From contig CAZYMF010000299.1 of NCBI GenBank assembly GCA_964648215.1, positions 1 to 5,022 on the forward strand: DNA of 5,022 bases, in the 5' to 3' direction. Below the pieces are notes generated by a model. The model was given only the letters and a program-made list of their open reading frames with translations. It ran no database searches and was not told the origin of the DNA. Below are positions 1 through 4,735 of this stretch, one piece after another. The translations under genes and the position numbers were made by a program. The DNA is from CAZYMF01 sp964648215 (lineage in GTDB: Bacteria > Desulfobacterota > Binatia > HRBIN30 > JACQVA1). Positions within the stretch are counted from its first letter, which is position 1. Each line of letters begins with the position of its first letter.

Positions 1-1092
1 CCCGGTGCGCCCGAGCGTCGGCAGGAAGTGCATCGTCATGCCGATCCAGCCGCCCCAGAAGTGGGCGATCGGCACCTCGGCGAGCTGGGGGAAGCGATCG
101 CGAAAGCCGCCGGCGACGAGGCCGAGCGTCCACGGATGGGGCCCGCCCTCGAGAGCGCTGCCGTAGGAGTAGCGCACGCCCTTCGAGCCGCCGAGGATCG
201 TGCCGCGCGCCGTCAGGCGATAGCTCTCCAGACTCTCGTGCGCGGTGTAGATTCCCTCGCGGCCGCGCCAGCCGAGCCGATCGAGCTGCGCGCCGGTCAG
301 CGGCGCGGTCTCGAACAGCGTGTCGTACAAGGGAAAGATCGTGTGCCGCAGATGTCCGAGGGCCGCGGTATAGGCGTTGGTCGCCAACACGACCTTGTCG
401 GCCTTGACCACGCCGGCGGCGGTGCGCACGCGCGCCTGCGGCGCGTCGATCAGCTCCTGCACCGCCGTCTGCTCGTAGAGCTTGACGCCCGCGTCGAGAA
501 CCGCCCGCCGCAGCCCCGTCACGTACTTGCCCGGATCGAGAATGCCGCCGGCCTCTTCCATGGCGCCGGAGAGAAACGCCGGCGGGATACCGCGCTCGCG
601 CATCTCGCCGCCGTCGACAAAGCGCACCCGCGCCCCGAGCTCCGCCGCGACCGCGGCCGCCTTGCGCAGTCGCGCCTCGTGCTTGGGGTGAACGGCCGCC
701 ATGATGTTGCCGGAGGGAACGTAGTCGCAGTCGATGCCGAGATCGCGGATGAGGTTTTCGACAAAACGAACCGCGTCGTCGGCGAAGCGGACGAGCTGCG
801 CCGCGCGCCGCTTGCCGAACAGCATGAGCAGCGTGGGCAGGTCCTTGCCGATCGTCGGCGTCAGATGCCCGGCATTGCGCCCGCTGGCGCCGAAGCCGGC
901 GAAGTCGCGCTCGAGCACGACCACGTCGGCGCCCGCCCGCTTCAGCGCCAGCGCCGCCGAGAGGCCGGTGAGGCCGCCGCCGATGACGGCGACGTCGGCG
1001 ACCAGATCCGACGCCAGCGCCGGCTGCAGGTCCGGCGGCGGCGCCACCCACGGGCTGACGTCCAGGAACTCGGCGGTATCGTCGCTCGGCAT
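1..1092 (-). CDS. FAD-dependent amine/amino-acid oxidase, DAO superfamily (C-terminus beyond window)
   Basis: The 364 in-window residues match the DAO (glycine/D-amino acid oxidase, PuuB/OrdL-like) flavoprotein family, which oxidises amines or amino acids using FAD and normally oxygen. A dinucleotide-binding segment at residues 33-61 contains GGGLTG (38-43) and ends in E61, expected to bind the FAD ribose. GASGRNAGH at 68-76 is the second family motif, typical of PuuB/OrdL-like members. Near the window edge, FWGGWIGMTMHFLPTLGR resembles the conserved C-terminal FAD/substrate segment. The family is usually about 430 residues, so I infer that roughly 60-80 are missing off the left edge. The ATG at 1092 is preceded by GGAGG at the right distance, and about 30 residues precede the Rossmann strand, as in relatives. 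No signal peptide is seen, so a cytoplasmic location is expected. The substrate cannot be determined; gamma-glutamylputrescine, sarcosine-like or other amines are all possible. The family call is firm. Confidence 0.93.
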   Translation of the reverse strand, partial: MPSDDTAEFLDVSPWVAPPPDLQPALASDLVADVAVIGGGLTGLSAALALKRAGADVVVLERDFAGFGASGRNAGHLTPTIGKDLPTLLMLFGKRRAAQLVRFADDAVRFVENLIRDLGIDCDYVPSGNIMAAVHPKHEARLRKAAAVAAELGARVRFVDGGEMRERGIPPAFLSGAMEEAGGILDPGKYVTGLRRAVLDAGVKLYEQTAVQELIDAPQARVRTAAGVVKADKVVLATNAYTAALGHLRHTIFPLYDTLFETAPLTGAQLDRLGWRGREGIYTAHESLESYRLTARGTILGGSKGVRYSYGSALEGGPHPWTLGLVAGGFRDRFPQLAEVPIAHFWGGWIGMTMHFLPTLGRTG

Positions 1093-1099
1093 GATCCCC

Positions 1100-1104
1100 C
1101 CTCC
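1100..1104 (-). promoter_or_regulatory. Ribosome binding site of the FAD oxidase
   Basis: The minus strand reads GGAGG here, inside a longer GGAGGGGGG run, seven bases before the ATG at 1092. It supports that start codon. Confidence 0.8.
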
Positions 1105-1137
1105 GCGGGCGCTGTCCCGGCCCGCACTGCCATTACC

Positions 1138-1165
1138 ATTAGATGCAAGCCGCTTCGACGCGCAA
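1138..1165 (-). promoter_or_regulatory. Candidate sigma70-type promoter for the FAD oxidase
   Basis: On the minus strand TCTAAT (1143-1138) matches the -10 consensus at five of six positions. TTGCGC (1165-1160) is a weak -35 (three of six) with a 16-base spacer. Transcription would start near 1131, leaving a leader of about 39 bases that contains the ribosome binding site. A tandem CCATTA repeat on the plus strand (1130-1141) overlaps the -10. This is inference from sequence only. Confidence 0.4.
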
Positions 1166-1219
1166 TCGGCGACGCGGTCTTCTTTGCTGCCGTCGGTCAG
1201 CTCCCAGGCAAGAAGCCGG

Positions 1220-1247
1220 CTTTGCGCCTTGAACTTTCAGCTTTGGC
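1220..1247. repeat. Array of four degenerate CTTTNNN heptamers
   Basis: Four consecutive 7-base units start at 1220, 1227, 1234 and 1241: CTTTGCG, CCTTGAA, CTTTCAG and CTTTGGC. They share the CTTT-phase of the pyrimidine arms at 2092-2119 and 3369-3403, and the unit CTTTCAG recurs exactly at 3397. The complementary purine arm is nearly absent here; a palindrome AAGCCGGCTT (1213-1222) overlaps the left end. It lies in the divergent intergenic region between the FAD oxidase and the secreted protein. It is probably a decayed or half copy of the same element, though less certain than the two complete ones. Confidence 0.5.
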
Positions 1248-1313
1248 CCGGGCGTCCATCAGCTCGACCGGGCGCACCCGTCAGATCGAACGGCCGATGG
1301 CGCTGCTCCTCCG

Positions 1314-1342
1314 TTGGTAACCTTACAGGCCGATTGTAAGAT
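1314..1342 (+). promoter_or_regulatory. Candidate promoter of the secreted repeat protein
   Basis: TTGGTA (1314-1319) and TAAGAT (1337-1342) are separated by exactly 17 bases, each matching the sigma70 consensus at four of six positions. The start point would be near 1349, giving a 5' leader of about 117 bases before the ATG at 1467. The spacer and the start of the -10 are occupied by an inverted repeat, which suggests regulation of this promoter. Promoter activity is inferred. Confidence 0.5.
1322..1340. promoter_or_regulatory. Inverted repeat CTTACA-N7-TGTAAG, probable operator
   Basis: A perfect six-base inverted repeat, CTTACA (1322-1327) and TGTAAG (1335-1340), surrounds a seven-base centre. 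It sits between the proposed -35 and -10 elements and overlaps the -10. This is a position where a dimeric regulator could block or activate the polymerase. The symmetry and placement are seen; the binding protein is unknown, and no regulator gene is present in the window. Confidence 0.5.
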
Positions 1343-1455
1343 TTCGCGAACATTCCCGGCGGCAGGCCCTTGCCGTCGCCGTCTCACCTCAATCATCGCG
1401 GCCCGCTCTCCCGCTGGCACAAATCCGGCTGTCGCACGGGGAATCCCTCAAGGAA

Positions 1456-1459
1456 GGAG
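1456..1459 (+). promoter_or_regulatory. Ribosome binding site of the secreted repeat protein
   Basis: AGGAAGGAG ends at 1459, placing GGAG seven bases before the ATG at 1467. This decides the start: the reading frame is open upstream from an ATG at 1314, but that one has no Shine-Dalgarno, lies within the -35 element, and would hide the signal peptide. Confidence 0.8.
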
Positions 1460-1466
1460 TTCTCCC

Positions 1467-2027
1467 ATGAAACGAACGATCCCTCTACTCGTCGGGGTGG
1501 CAGCGACGGTCGCCCTCGTGCTGCCGGCGTGGGGCGCGAGCAGCAAGGCCCCCAGTGCGAAGGAAAGCTTCGCGCAGTACCAGAGCCATGAGCGCGGCCA
1601 GCACCGCATCAGCGGCACGATCACGGCGATCAACCACAAGACGGGTGTGATCGACGTGAAGACGACGGAAGCGGCGCTCCAGCTCCACTATCCGCCCAAG
1701 TACATCCACAGGCTGAAGAAGGGCGAGAAGATCACCGTGGATCTGGCCTACGCCAAGATCGGCGAGACGACGGGTACCGCCTCCGCGTCCAAGAAGACCG
1801 AGCGGGCCGAGAAGGAGCACTTCCGCGGCGAGAGAGCCGAGCATTGGATGACGGGCCAGGTCACCTCCGTCAACGCCAAGACCGGCATGGTCGACCTGAA
1901 GACGGCAGAGGCGGCCCTGGCGCTGCAGTTCCCGCCCGCTTCGATCAAGGACCTGAAGACCGGCGACCGCATCGCCGTCCAGCTCGCGTACCAGACCGGA
2001 AAGTGGATGAAGCACAAGAAGATGTGA
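1467..2027 (+). CDS. Secreted basic protein with two tandem OB-like repeats (hypothetical)
   Basis: The 186-residue product begins with a clear signal peptide: MKR, a hydrophobic stretch at about 5-20, then PAWGA with cleavage near residue 23-24. The mature protein is Lys-rich and should be periplasmic or exported. It consists of two copies of one unit, residues 46-98 and 126-178, offset by exactly 80. They share the pattern H-x2-(S/T)-G-x-(I/V)-T-x-(I/V)-N-x-K-T-G, then D(V/L)KT-x-EAAL, a PP pair (76-77 and 156-157), L-K-x-G-(E/D)-x-I and LAY. The layout recalls small CusF-like OB-fold periplasmic domains, but the CusF metal-binding Trp/Met cluster is not there; YPPKYI and FPPASI occupy that position. 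A Lys/Glu-rich linker (about 99-125) joins the repeats, and the tail ends MKHKKM. Function is unknown. The gene has its own promoter and ribosome site and is convergent with the acetyltransferase. Confidence 0.85.
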   Translation: MKRTIPLLVGVAATVALVLPAWGASSKAPSAKESFAQYQSHERGQHRISGTITAINHKTGVIDVKTTEAALQLHYPPKYIHRLKKGEKITVDLAYAKIGETTGTASASKKTERAEKEHFRGERAEHWMTGQVTSVNAKTGMVDLKTAEAALALQFPPASIKDLKTGDRIAVQLAYQTGKWMKHKKM

Positions 2028-2037
2028 GGCTCTCGAG

Positions 2038-2122
2038 CCGGAAAGGGAAAAGGTGAAAGGGAAAAGACGACTGCCGATTATTCGTTTCCGGCTTTGACCT
2101 TTGACCTTTCACCTTGAACCTT
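2038..2122. repeat. Inverted heptamer array between convergent genes
   Basis: The left arm (2038-2065) has four 7-base units: CCGGAAA, GGGAAAA, GGTGAAA and GGGAAAA. After a 19-base centre (2066-2084) the right arm (2085-2119) has five units: TTTCCGG, CTTTGAC twice, CTTTCAC and CTTGAAC, followed by CTT. Two long perfect complementary pairs are present. 2036-2044 pairs with 2085-2093 (9 bp) and 2050-2060 pairs with 2105-2115 (11 bp). Because the pairs interleave, they are alternatives or would form a pseudoknot. The element fills the 96-base spacer between the stops at 2027 and 2124, so it probably serves as a two-way terminator. That role is inferred. Confidence 0.8.
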
Positions 2123-2123
2123 C

Positions 2124-3263
2124 TTAGAGTTCATCCATGTCGCCCGGCACCCACTGCCAGACAGCGAGGTCCAGAACCTCCGAGTCGTCGTCGCCGCCGG
2201 GCCACTGATAGATCTCGGAGGGTACGGGGATGAATCCTGCGGCGTAGAAGAGCCGCCAGTGCCGCCACCGCGGCGGCGCGGAGAAGCGGACGTAGGAGCA
2301 GCCGGCCGCGCGCGCGGACCGGATCAGGTGCCTCAGGAGCATGCCGCCGACCTGTCGCGGAGAAGACGGGGCGACGAACTCCATCAGCCACCCGGCGGCC
2401 TCGTCGATCTTCAGGACGTAGTAGCCGGCAATCCCCGCGCCATCGGTAACGGCGACAGCCGTGTACTGTCCTGCTGGCCGATCGAGGTAGCGCCAGTTCA
2501 GGAACTCGGCGCCGTGCGGCGACCACAAGCCGGGCCAGGCCATGCCGCGTTCGGTGGCGGGGTCGAAGCTCGCGTCGAAGCGACGAACTTCCTCGACGGC
2601 GAGGCCGGGCCGGGGACGAAGCGAGAGCCGGCGCCACGTCGCCAGAGCCGCCTCGGCCACCGCGCCGGCGGCCTTGCTCACCGGCGCCGGCCAGCCGCGC
2701 TCGGCCAGGGACTTGTCGGCGTTCAGGATCAGTACCGCCTTGGGAACGGGCCCGAGGATCTTGTCGGCGCGGCCGCGCTTGATGCCCGAGCCGCGCGACT
2801 TCTCGTTGGGCCAGCTGAGAGCGACGATCTTGTTCTGCCACGGATGCGAGGCGCGCACCTCGGAGCGCAGGGCGCTGATTCCGAGGCGTTGCCATCCCGG
2901 TGCGATCACCCAGTCCCCGGCCTGGATGCCTTCGATCGGCTGTCGTCCCCGCGCCATCGGCCACGGCCAGGAGGCGGTGTTGGCAACCAGGCGTCCGCTG
3001 GCCCGGTCGATCACCACCCAGCAGCACGCCAGCCCGAAGGGGTTGCGCCGGTAGAGCCAGTCGTAGAGCGGGCGCGGCCGTTTCACGCCGAAGCCCTCGT
3101 CGACGACGTCGTAGATCCGCTCGAAGTCCGCCGGCACGGCCCGCCGCACGTCGAAGCGCGGGTCTTGCGACTCCAGAGGCGCCGGGGCGCGAAGCCACTC
3201 CTCGAACCGGTCCGTCCGCGGCAAGGCGAACAGCCCGGCGGCGCTTTCGTCGTCGCCCTTCAC
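2124..3263 (-). CDS. GNAT-like acetyltransferase with two GNAT-type halves
   Basis: The 379-residue protein resembles long GNAT-fold N-acyltransferases. The N-terminal half starts with the usual first strand and helix (FDVRRAVPADFERIYDVV, 37-54). It continues with the W-x-Y-x2-NP-x-G signature seen in a subgroup of these proteins (WLYRRNPFG, 69-77) and a motif-A-like stretch, GDWVIAPGWQRLGI at 116-129, where acetyl-CoA would bind. The segment SWPNEKSRGSG (150-160) matches the PN-x-x-S position of relatives. A second GNAT-like half runs from WRYLDRP (257-263) through an LRHLIRSARAAG helix to about 355. The start is a GTG at 3263. It is the only start codon between an in-frame stop at 3297-3299 and the conserved region, but it lacks a good Shine-Dalgarno, so the first residues are less certain. 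No signal peptide is seen; a cytoplasmic enzyme is expected. The substrate is unknown. It lies downstream of the dodecin on the same strand, separated by 153 bases. Confidence 0.85.
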   Translation of the reverse strand: MKGDDESAAGLFALPRTDRFEEWLRAPAPLESQDPRFDVRRAVPADFERIYDVVDEGFGVKRPRPLYDWLYRRNPFGLACCWVVIDRASGRLVANTASWPWPMARGRQPIEGIQAGDWVIAPGWQRLGISALRSEVRASHPWQNKIVALSWPNEKSRGSGIKRGRADKILGPVPKAVLILNADKSLAERGWPAPVSKAAGAVAEAALATWRRLSLRPRPGLAVEEVRRFDASFDPATERGMAWPGLWSPHGAEFLNWRYLDRPAGQYTAVAVTDGAGIAGYYVLKIDEAAGWLMEFVAPSSPRQVGGMLLRHLIRSARAAGCSYVRFSAPPRWRHWRLFYAAGFIPVPSEIYQWPGGDDDSEVLDLAVWQWVPGDMDEL

Positions 3264-3293
3264 CCCGTGGCCATACCACCCACGCGGCGCAAG

Positions 3294-3313
3294 GATCTAC
3301 TGCGCAGCAGATC
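3294..3313. promoter_or_regulatory. 20-base near-perfect palindrome upstream of the acetyltransferase
   Basis: Eighteen of twenty bases are self-complementary: GATCT, one mismatched base, CTGCGCAG, the mismatched partner, then AGATC. It lies about 31 bases upstream of the GTG start at 3263. A protein operator is the simplest reading, as a hairpin with almost no loop is less favourable as RNA. No convincing -35/-10 pair was found next to it, so its role is a guess. Confidence 0.4.
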
Positions 3314-3326
3314 GAGGCCTACGCCG

Positions 3327-3403
3327 GCTCAAAGCCGAAAGCGAAAAGGCGAAAGCCGGAACTCCCTGCTTTTCGCTTTTCGCTTTTCGCCTTTAGCTTT
3401 CAG
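3327..3403. repeat. Inverted heptamer array between dodecin and acetyltransferase
   Basis: The left arm (3327-3361) has five 7-base units in register: GCTCAAA, GCCGAAA, GCGAAAA, GGCGAAA and GCCGGAA. A seven-base centre (3362-3368) is followed by a right arm (3369-3403) of three identical CTTTTCG units, then CCTTTAG and CTTTCAG. The arms are complementary in many alternative registers, so a long hairpin can form on either strand. It has the same architecture and phase as the element at 2038-2122, with a different sequence in the variable bases. It lies downstream of the dodecin stop and may end that transcript, which would make the acetyltransferase a separate unit. Confidence 0.85.
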
Positions 3404-3404
3404 C

Positions 3405-3416
3405 CTCCGATCGGAG
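3405..3416. repeat. 12-base perfect palindrome touching the dodecin stop codon
   Basis: CTCCGATCGGAG is perfectly self-complementary and ends one base from the dodecin stop (3417-3419). Together with the adjacent heptamer array it may contribute to transcript ending or 3'-end stability. There is no U-tract, so it is not a classical intrinsic terminator by itself. Confidence 0.4.
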
Positions 3417-3620
3417 CTACTCCTCGAGCACGAAGGTGACCTTCATGTGCACGCGGTATTCCTTCAGCTTGCCCTTGTCCACCTTGGCCTGCATGCGCAC
3501 CACCTCCAGGCCGGTGACTCCACGGAGAGTCTTGGTGGCGCGCTTGAGGCCCTCTTGCAGCGCCTCGTCGAACGACTTGGTGGAGGAGGCGACGATCTCA
3601 CTCACTCTTGCGACGGCCAT
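3417..3620 (-). CDS. Dodecin family protein (67 aa), flavin-contact residues replaced
   Basis: The length and sequence fit dodecins, which form hollow dodecamers and store flavin or other ligands in the cytoplasm. The beta-alpha-beta-beta order is visible: VSEIVASS (6-13), helix FDEALQEGLKRATKTLR (17-33), strand GLEVVRMQAKV (37-47) and strand KEYRVHMKVTFVLE (53-66). Compared from memory with the Thermus thermophilus dodecin, the flavin-stacking Trp38 corresponds to G37 here, and the flavin-contacting Gln57 corresponds to R56. The protein may therefore not bind flavin the standard way. Mycobacterial SecE2-type dodecins also lack that Trp. The ATG at 3620 has AAAGGAG placed six bases upstream. 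The promoter would be in or beyond the sequence gap. Family assignment is firm; ligand is unknown. Confidence 0.93.
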   Translation of the reverse strand: MAVARVSEIVASSTKSFDEALQEGLKRATKTLRGVTGLEVVRMQAKVDKGKLKEYRVHMKVTFVLEE

Positions 3621-3626
3621 GATTCT

Positions 3627-3633
3627 CTCCTTT
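3627..3633 (-). promoter_or_regulatory. Ribosome binding site of the dodecin gene
   Basis: The minus strand reads AAAGGAG, six bases before the ATG at 3620, a strong Shine-Dalgarno that fixes this start. Confidence 0.8.
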
Positions 3634-3656
3634 CGTGGTTTTGGGCCGGAGCCCGC

Positions 3657-3756
3657 NNNNNNNNNNNNNNNNNNNNNNNNNNNNNNNNNNNNNNNNNNNN
3701 NNNNNNNNNNNNNNNNNNNNNNNNNNNNNNNNNNNNNNNNNNNNNNNNNNNNNNNN
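3657..3756. other. Assembly gap (100 N)
   Basis: Exactly 100 N, the conventional placeholder for a gap of unknown length in scaffolds. The dodecin promoter is hidden here, and the real distance between flanks is unknown. One flank is a tandem/inverted repeat, the likely reason the assembler stopped. Confidence 0.97.
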
Positions 3757-3836
3757 ACAACGGATTACGCGGATTACACGGATTCGGAGCTCGCCCCTCT
3801 TCCCTTCCAATCAGCGGAATCCGCGTAATCCGTCGT
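3757..3836. repeat. Inverted nonamer array at the gap edge
   Basis: Three 9-base units lie at 3761-3787: CGGATTACG, CGGATTACA and CGGATTCGG. After about 30 bases the complement appears as GAATCCGCG and TAATCCGTC (3817-3834). 3760-3775 pairs perfectly with 3818-3833 (16 bp), and the pairing extends to 3757-3775 with 3818-3836 with one mismatch. The left end may continue into the gap. The design parallels the heptamer elements but with period 9. No gene overlaps it. Confidence 0.8.
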
Positions 3837-3907
3837 AGAGAACGGCGATCGAGGGCGAGGAAGCCAACGGCGGATTGAGCGGGTTCGCGCTCGTCAGTCG
3901 GGTTGGG
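3837..3907. other. Intergenic stretch without recognised features
   Basis: Between the nonamer element and the stop of the 63-residue gene I see no convincing gene, promoter or terminator hairpin. Confidence 0.5.
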
Positions 3908-4099
3908 CTACAAGACGAACGGCACGGGGCACTTCATCCGCAAACGTTCTTCTTCGCGGTTGGGATTGGCGTTCCAGACGGGCAGAAGCTCCTCGCTGGC
4001 TTCGAGGATCATATCGACCGAGGGCAAGGTGGGGTGCGGCAAGGGTCCCGGGCCGATGGGCAGATCGAGGTCGTCAGTTGTCGTCTCGGTCTCCGGCAT
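3908..4099 (-). CDS. Small acidic protein overlapping the nucleotidyltransferase gene (63 aa, unknown)
   Basis: This 63-residue product starts at an ATG (4099) inside the end of the nucleotidyltransferase gene. The overlap is 26 bases in another frame, which suggests translational coupling. The first third is acidic (MPETETTTDDLDLPIG), followed by a Pro-rich stretch, and the C-terminus is EEERLRMKCPVPFVL. Third codon positions are strongly G/C, as in neighbouring real genes, and favour coding. There is no good Shine-Dalgarno, as expected for a coupled gene. An in-frame ATG at 4216 would give 102 residues but would run much further under the nucleotidyltransferase, so I chose the shorter form. 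I do not recognise the family. A role as partner or antitoxin of the nucleotidyltransferase is possible from position alone. Confidence 0.6.
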   Translation of the reverse strand: MPETETTTDDLDLPIGPGPLPHPTLPSVDMILEASEELLPVWNANPNREEERLRMKCPVPFVL

Positions 4100-4616
4100 A
4101 GACAAGAATCTTATCGTAAATTGCGTGGTCGGCGAAGCGCTCGCACTGTTGGCGAAAGTCCTCTCCCCGAAGGTCAATCCCGTTCCTTTCGGCCAGCTCG
4201 ACAATGTCGATCGCATCCTTGCGCAGGCGCCGTCCCCCGGTTTGCTTGAGCGCGTGAAGCTTCATCGCGATCAGGTGGCGAATGGAGGGAATCCAGCATT
4301 CCGTCCCGGCGAATCGAAAGCGCTGCGCTTCGGCGCGCATGCGGCCGAACGTACGATCATCGACCAGCATCAGATCGATCGGCCAGCTGGTCTTCGCAAC
4401 GGGATCGAGCTGAACGAAGCCGGCCGTCTCGTGGTAGACCGTGTAGCCGCTGGTCGTCAGAAGCTCCTTCCACGACGGCGCGTCTCGGGCGCGTACCACC
4501 AGATCGAGATCGCCGGTTTTGCGAATGACCTGATAGGCGTTCACCGCGTATCCGCCGCAGACGATGAAGTCGAGATCCCGGTCCGCCGCAGCGGCAAAGA
4601 GCCGGCTTACCTTCAT
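4074..4616 (-). CDS. Nucleotidyltransferase, AbiEii/MNT-like fold (180 aa)
   Basis: The fold is recognised from GGYAVNAY (21-28), R32-x-T34 and the catalytic pair D36 and D38 in TGDLDLVV. A third acidic residue is D81 in WPIDLMLV. Further on, LIAMKLHALK (115-124, with K119) and KDAIDIVEL (133-141, with D134 and D137) match the K-x(n)-KD-x2-D pattern of AbiEii-type and related stand-alone nucleotidyltransferases. Such enzymes transfer NMP to RNA or protein, and several are toxins of toxin-antitoxin or abortive-infection systems. All catalytic positions look intact, so it should be active. I chose the ATG at 4616; a TTG at 4646 would add ten residues (PAPCYTRPR) without family support. The Shine-Dalgarno is poor. 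A 63-residue gene overlaps its end, and no AbiEi-like winged-helix antitoxin is seen. The target is unknown. Confidence 0.88.
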   Translation of the reverse strand: MKVSRLFAAAADRDLDFIVCGGYAVNAYQVIRKTGDLDLVVRARDAPSWKELLTTSGYTVYHETAGFVQLDPVAKTSWPIDLMLVDDRTFGRMRAEAQRFRFAGTECWIPSIRHLIAMKLHALKQTGGRRLRKDAIDIVELAERNGIDLRGEDFRQQCERFADHAIYDKILVYAGDRDDN

Positions 4617-4625
4617 GCGAGGTCG

Positions 4626-4631
4626 CGTATA
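4626..4631 (-). promoter_or_regulatory. Possible -10 element of the nucleotidyltransferase gene
   Basis: The minus strand reads TGCTATACG, with TATACG as an extended -10 ten bases before the ATG at 4616. A matching -35 was not found at normal spacing. If real, transcription would begin within a few bases of the ATG, giving an almost leaderless message, consistent with the missing Shine-Dalgarno. Confidence 0.3.
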
Positions 4632-4637
4632 GCACGG

Positions 4638-4654
4638 CGCCGGCAACGCCGGCG
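4638..4654. repeat. GC-rich inverted repeat upstream of the nucleotidyltransferase
   Basis: CGCCGGC (4638-4644) and GCCGGCG (4648-4654) are perfectly complementary around AAC. It lies just upstream of the possible -10 element. It could be an operator for autoregulation or a chance GC-rich palindrome. Confidence 0.4.
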
Positions 4655-4677
4655 AATCGGGTTCCGCACCGTCCCGA

Positions 4678-4691
4678 TGCCGGGCCCGGCA
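4678..4691. repeat. 14-base perfect palindrome
   Basis: TGCCGGGCCCGGCA is fully self-complementary and lies in the divergent spacer between the nucleotidyltransferase and tRNA-Thr. It shares the GCCGG core with the inverted repeat at 4638-4654. Its role is unknown; it may be a second operator half or random GC-rich symmetry. Confidence 0.35.
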
Positions 4692-4735
4692 ACTATTCGT
4701 GCAGGCAGCCCCCAGGCCGCGTCCTGCGGCGACCC

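Noticed and set aside
28..1320. Long plus-strand reading frame of 430 residues over the FAD oxidase
   Set aside because: It is the antisense shadow of the oxidase. Its translation is Arg/Ala-rich with no motifs, while the minus frame shows GGGLTG and other clear family motifs.
2038..3403. CRISPR array
   Set aside because: The repeats are 7 bases long, contiguous and inverted, with no unique spacers of 25-40 bases and no cas genes.
3643..3654. GGGC-CGGA-GCCC hairpin next to the gap as a regulatory RNA
   Set aside because: Only four base pairs and cut off by the gap, too little to support a function.
2259..3878. Plus-strand reading frame of 539 residues crossing the acetyltransferase, dodecin and the gap
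   Set aside because: It runs through the N gap and through two well-supported minus-strand genes. The composition is typical of antisense GC-rich shadow.
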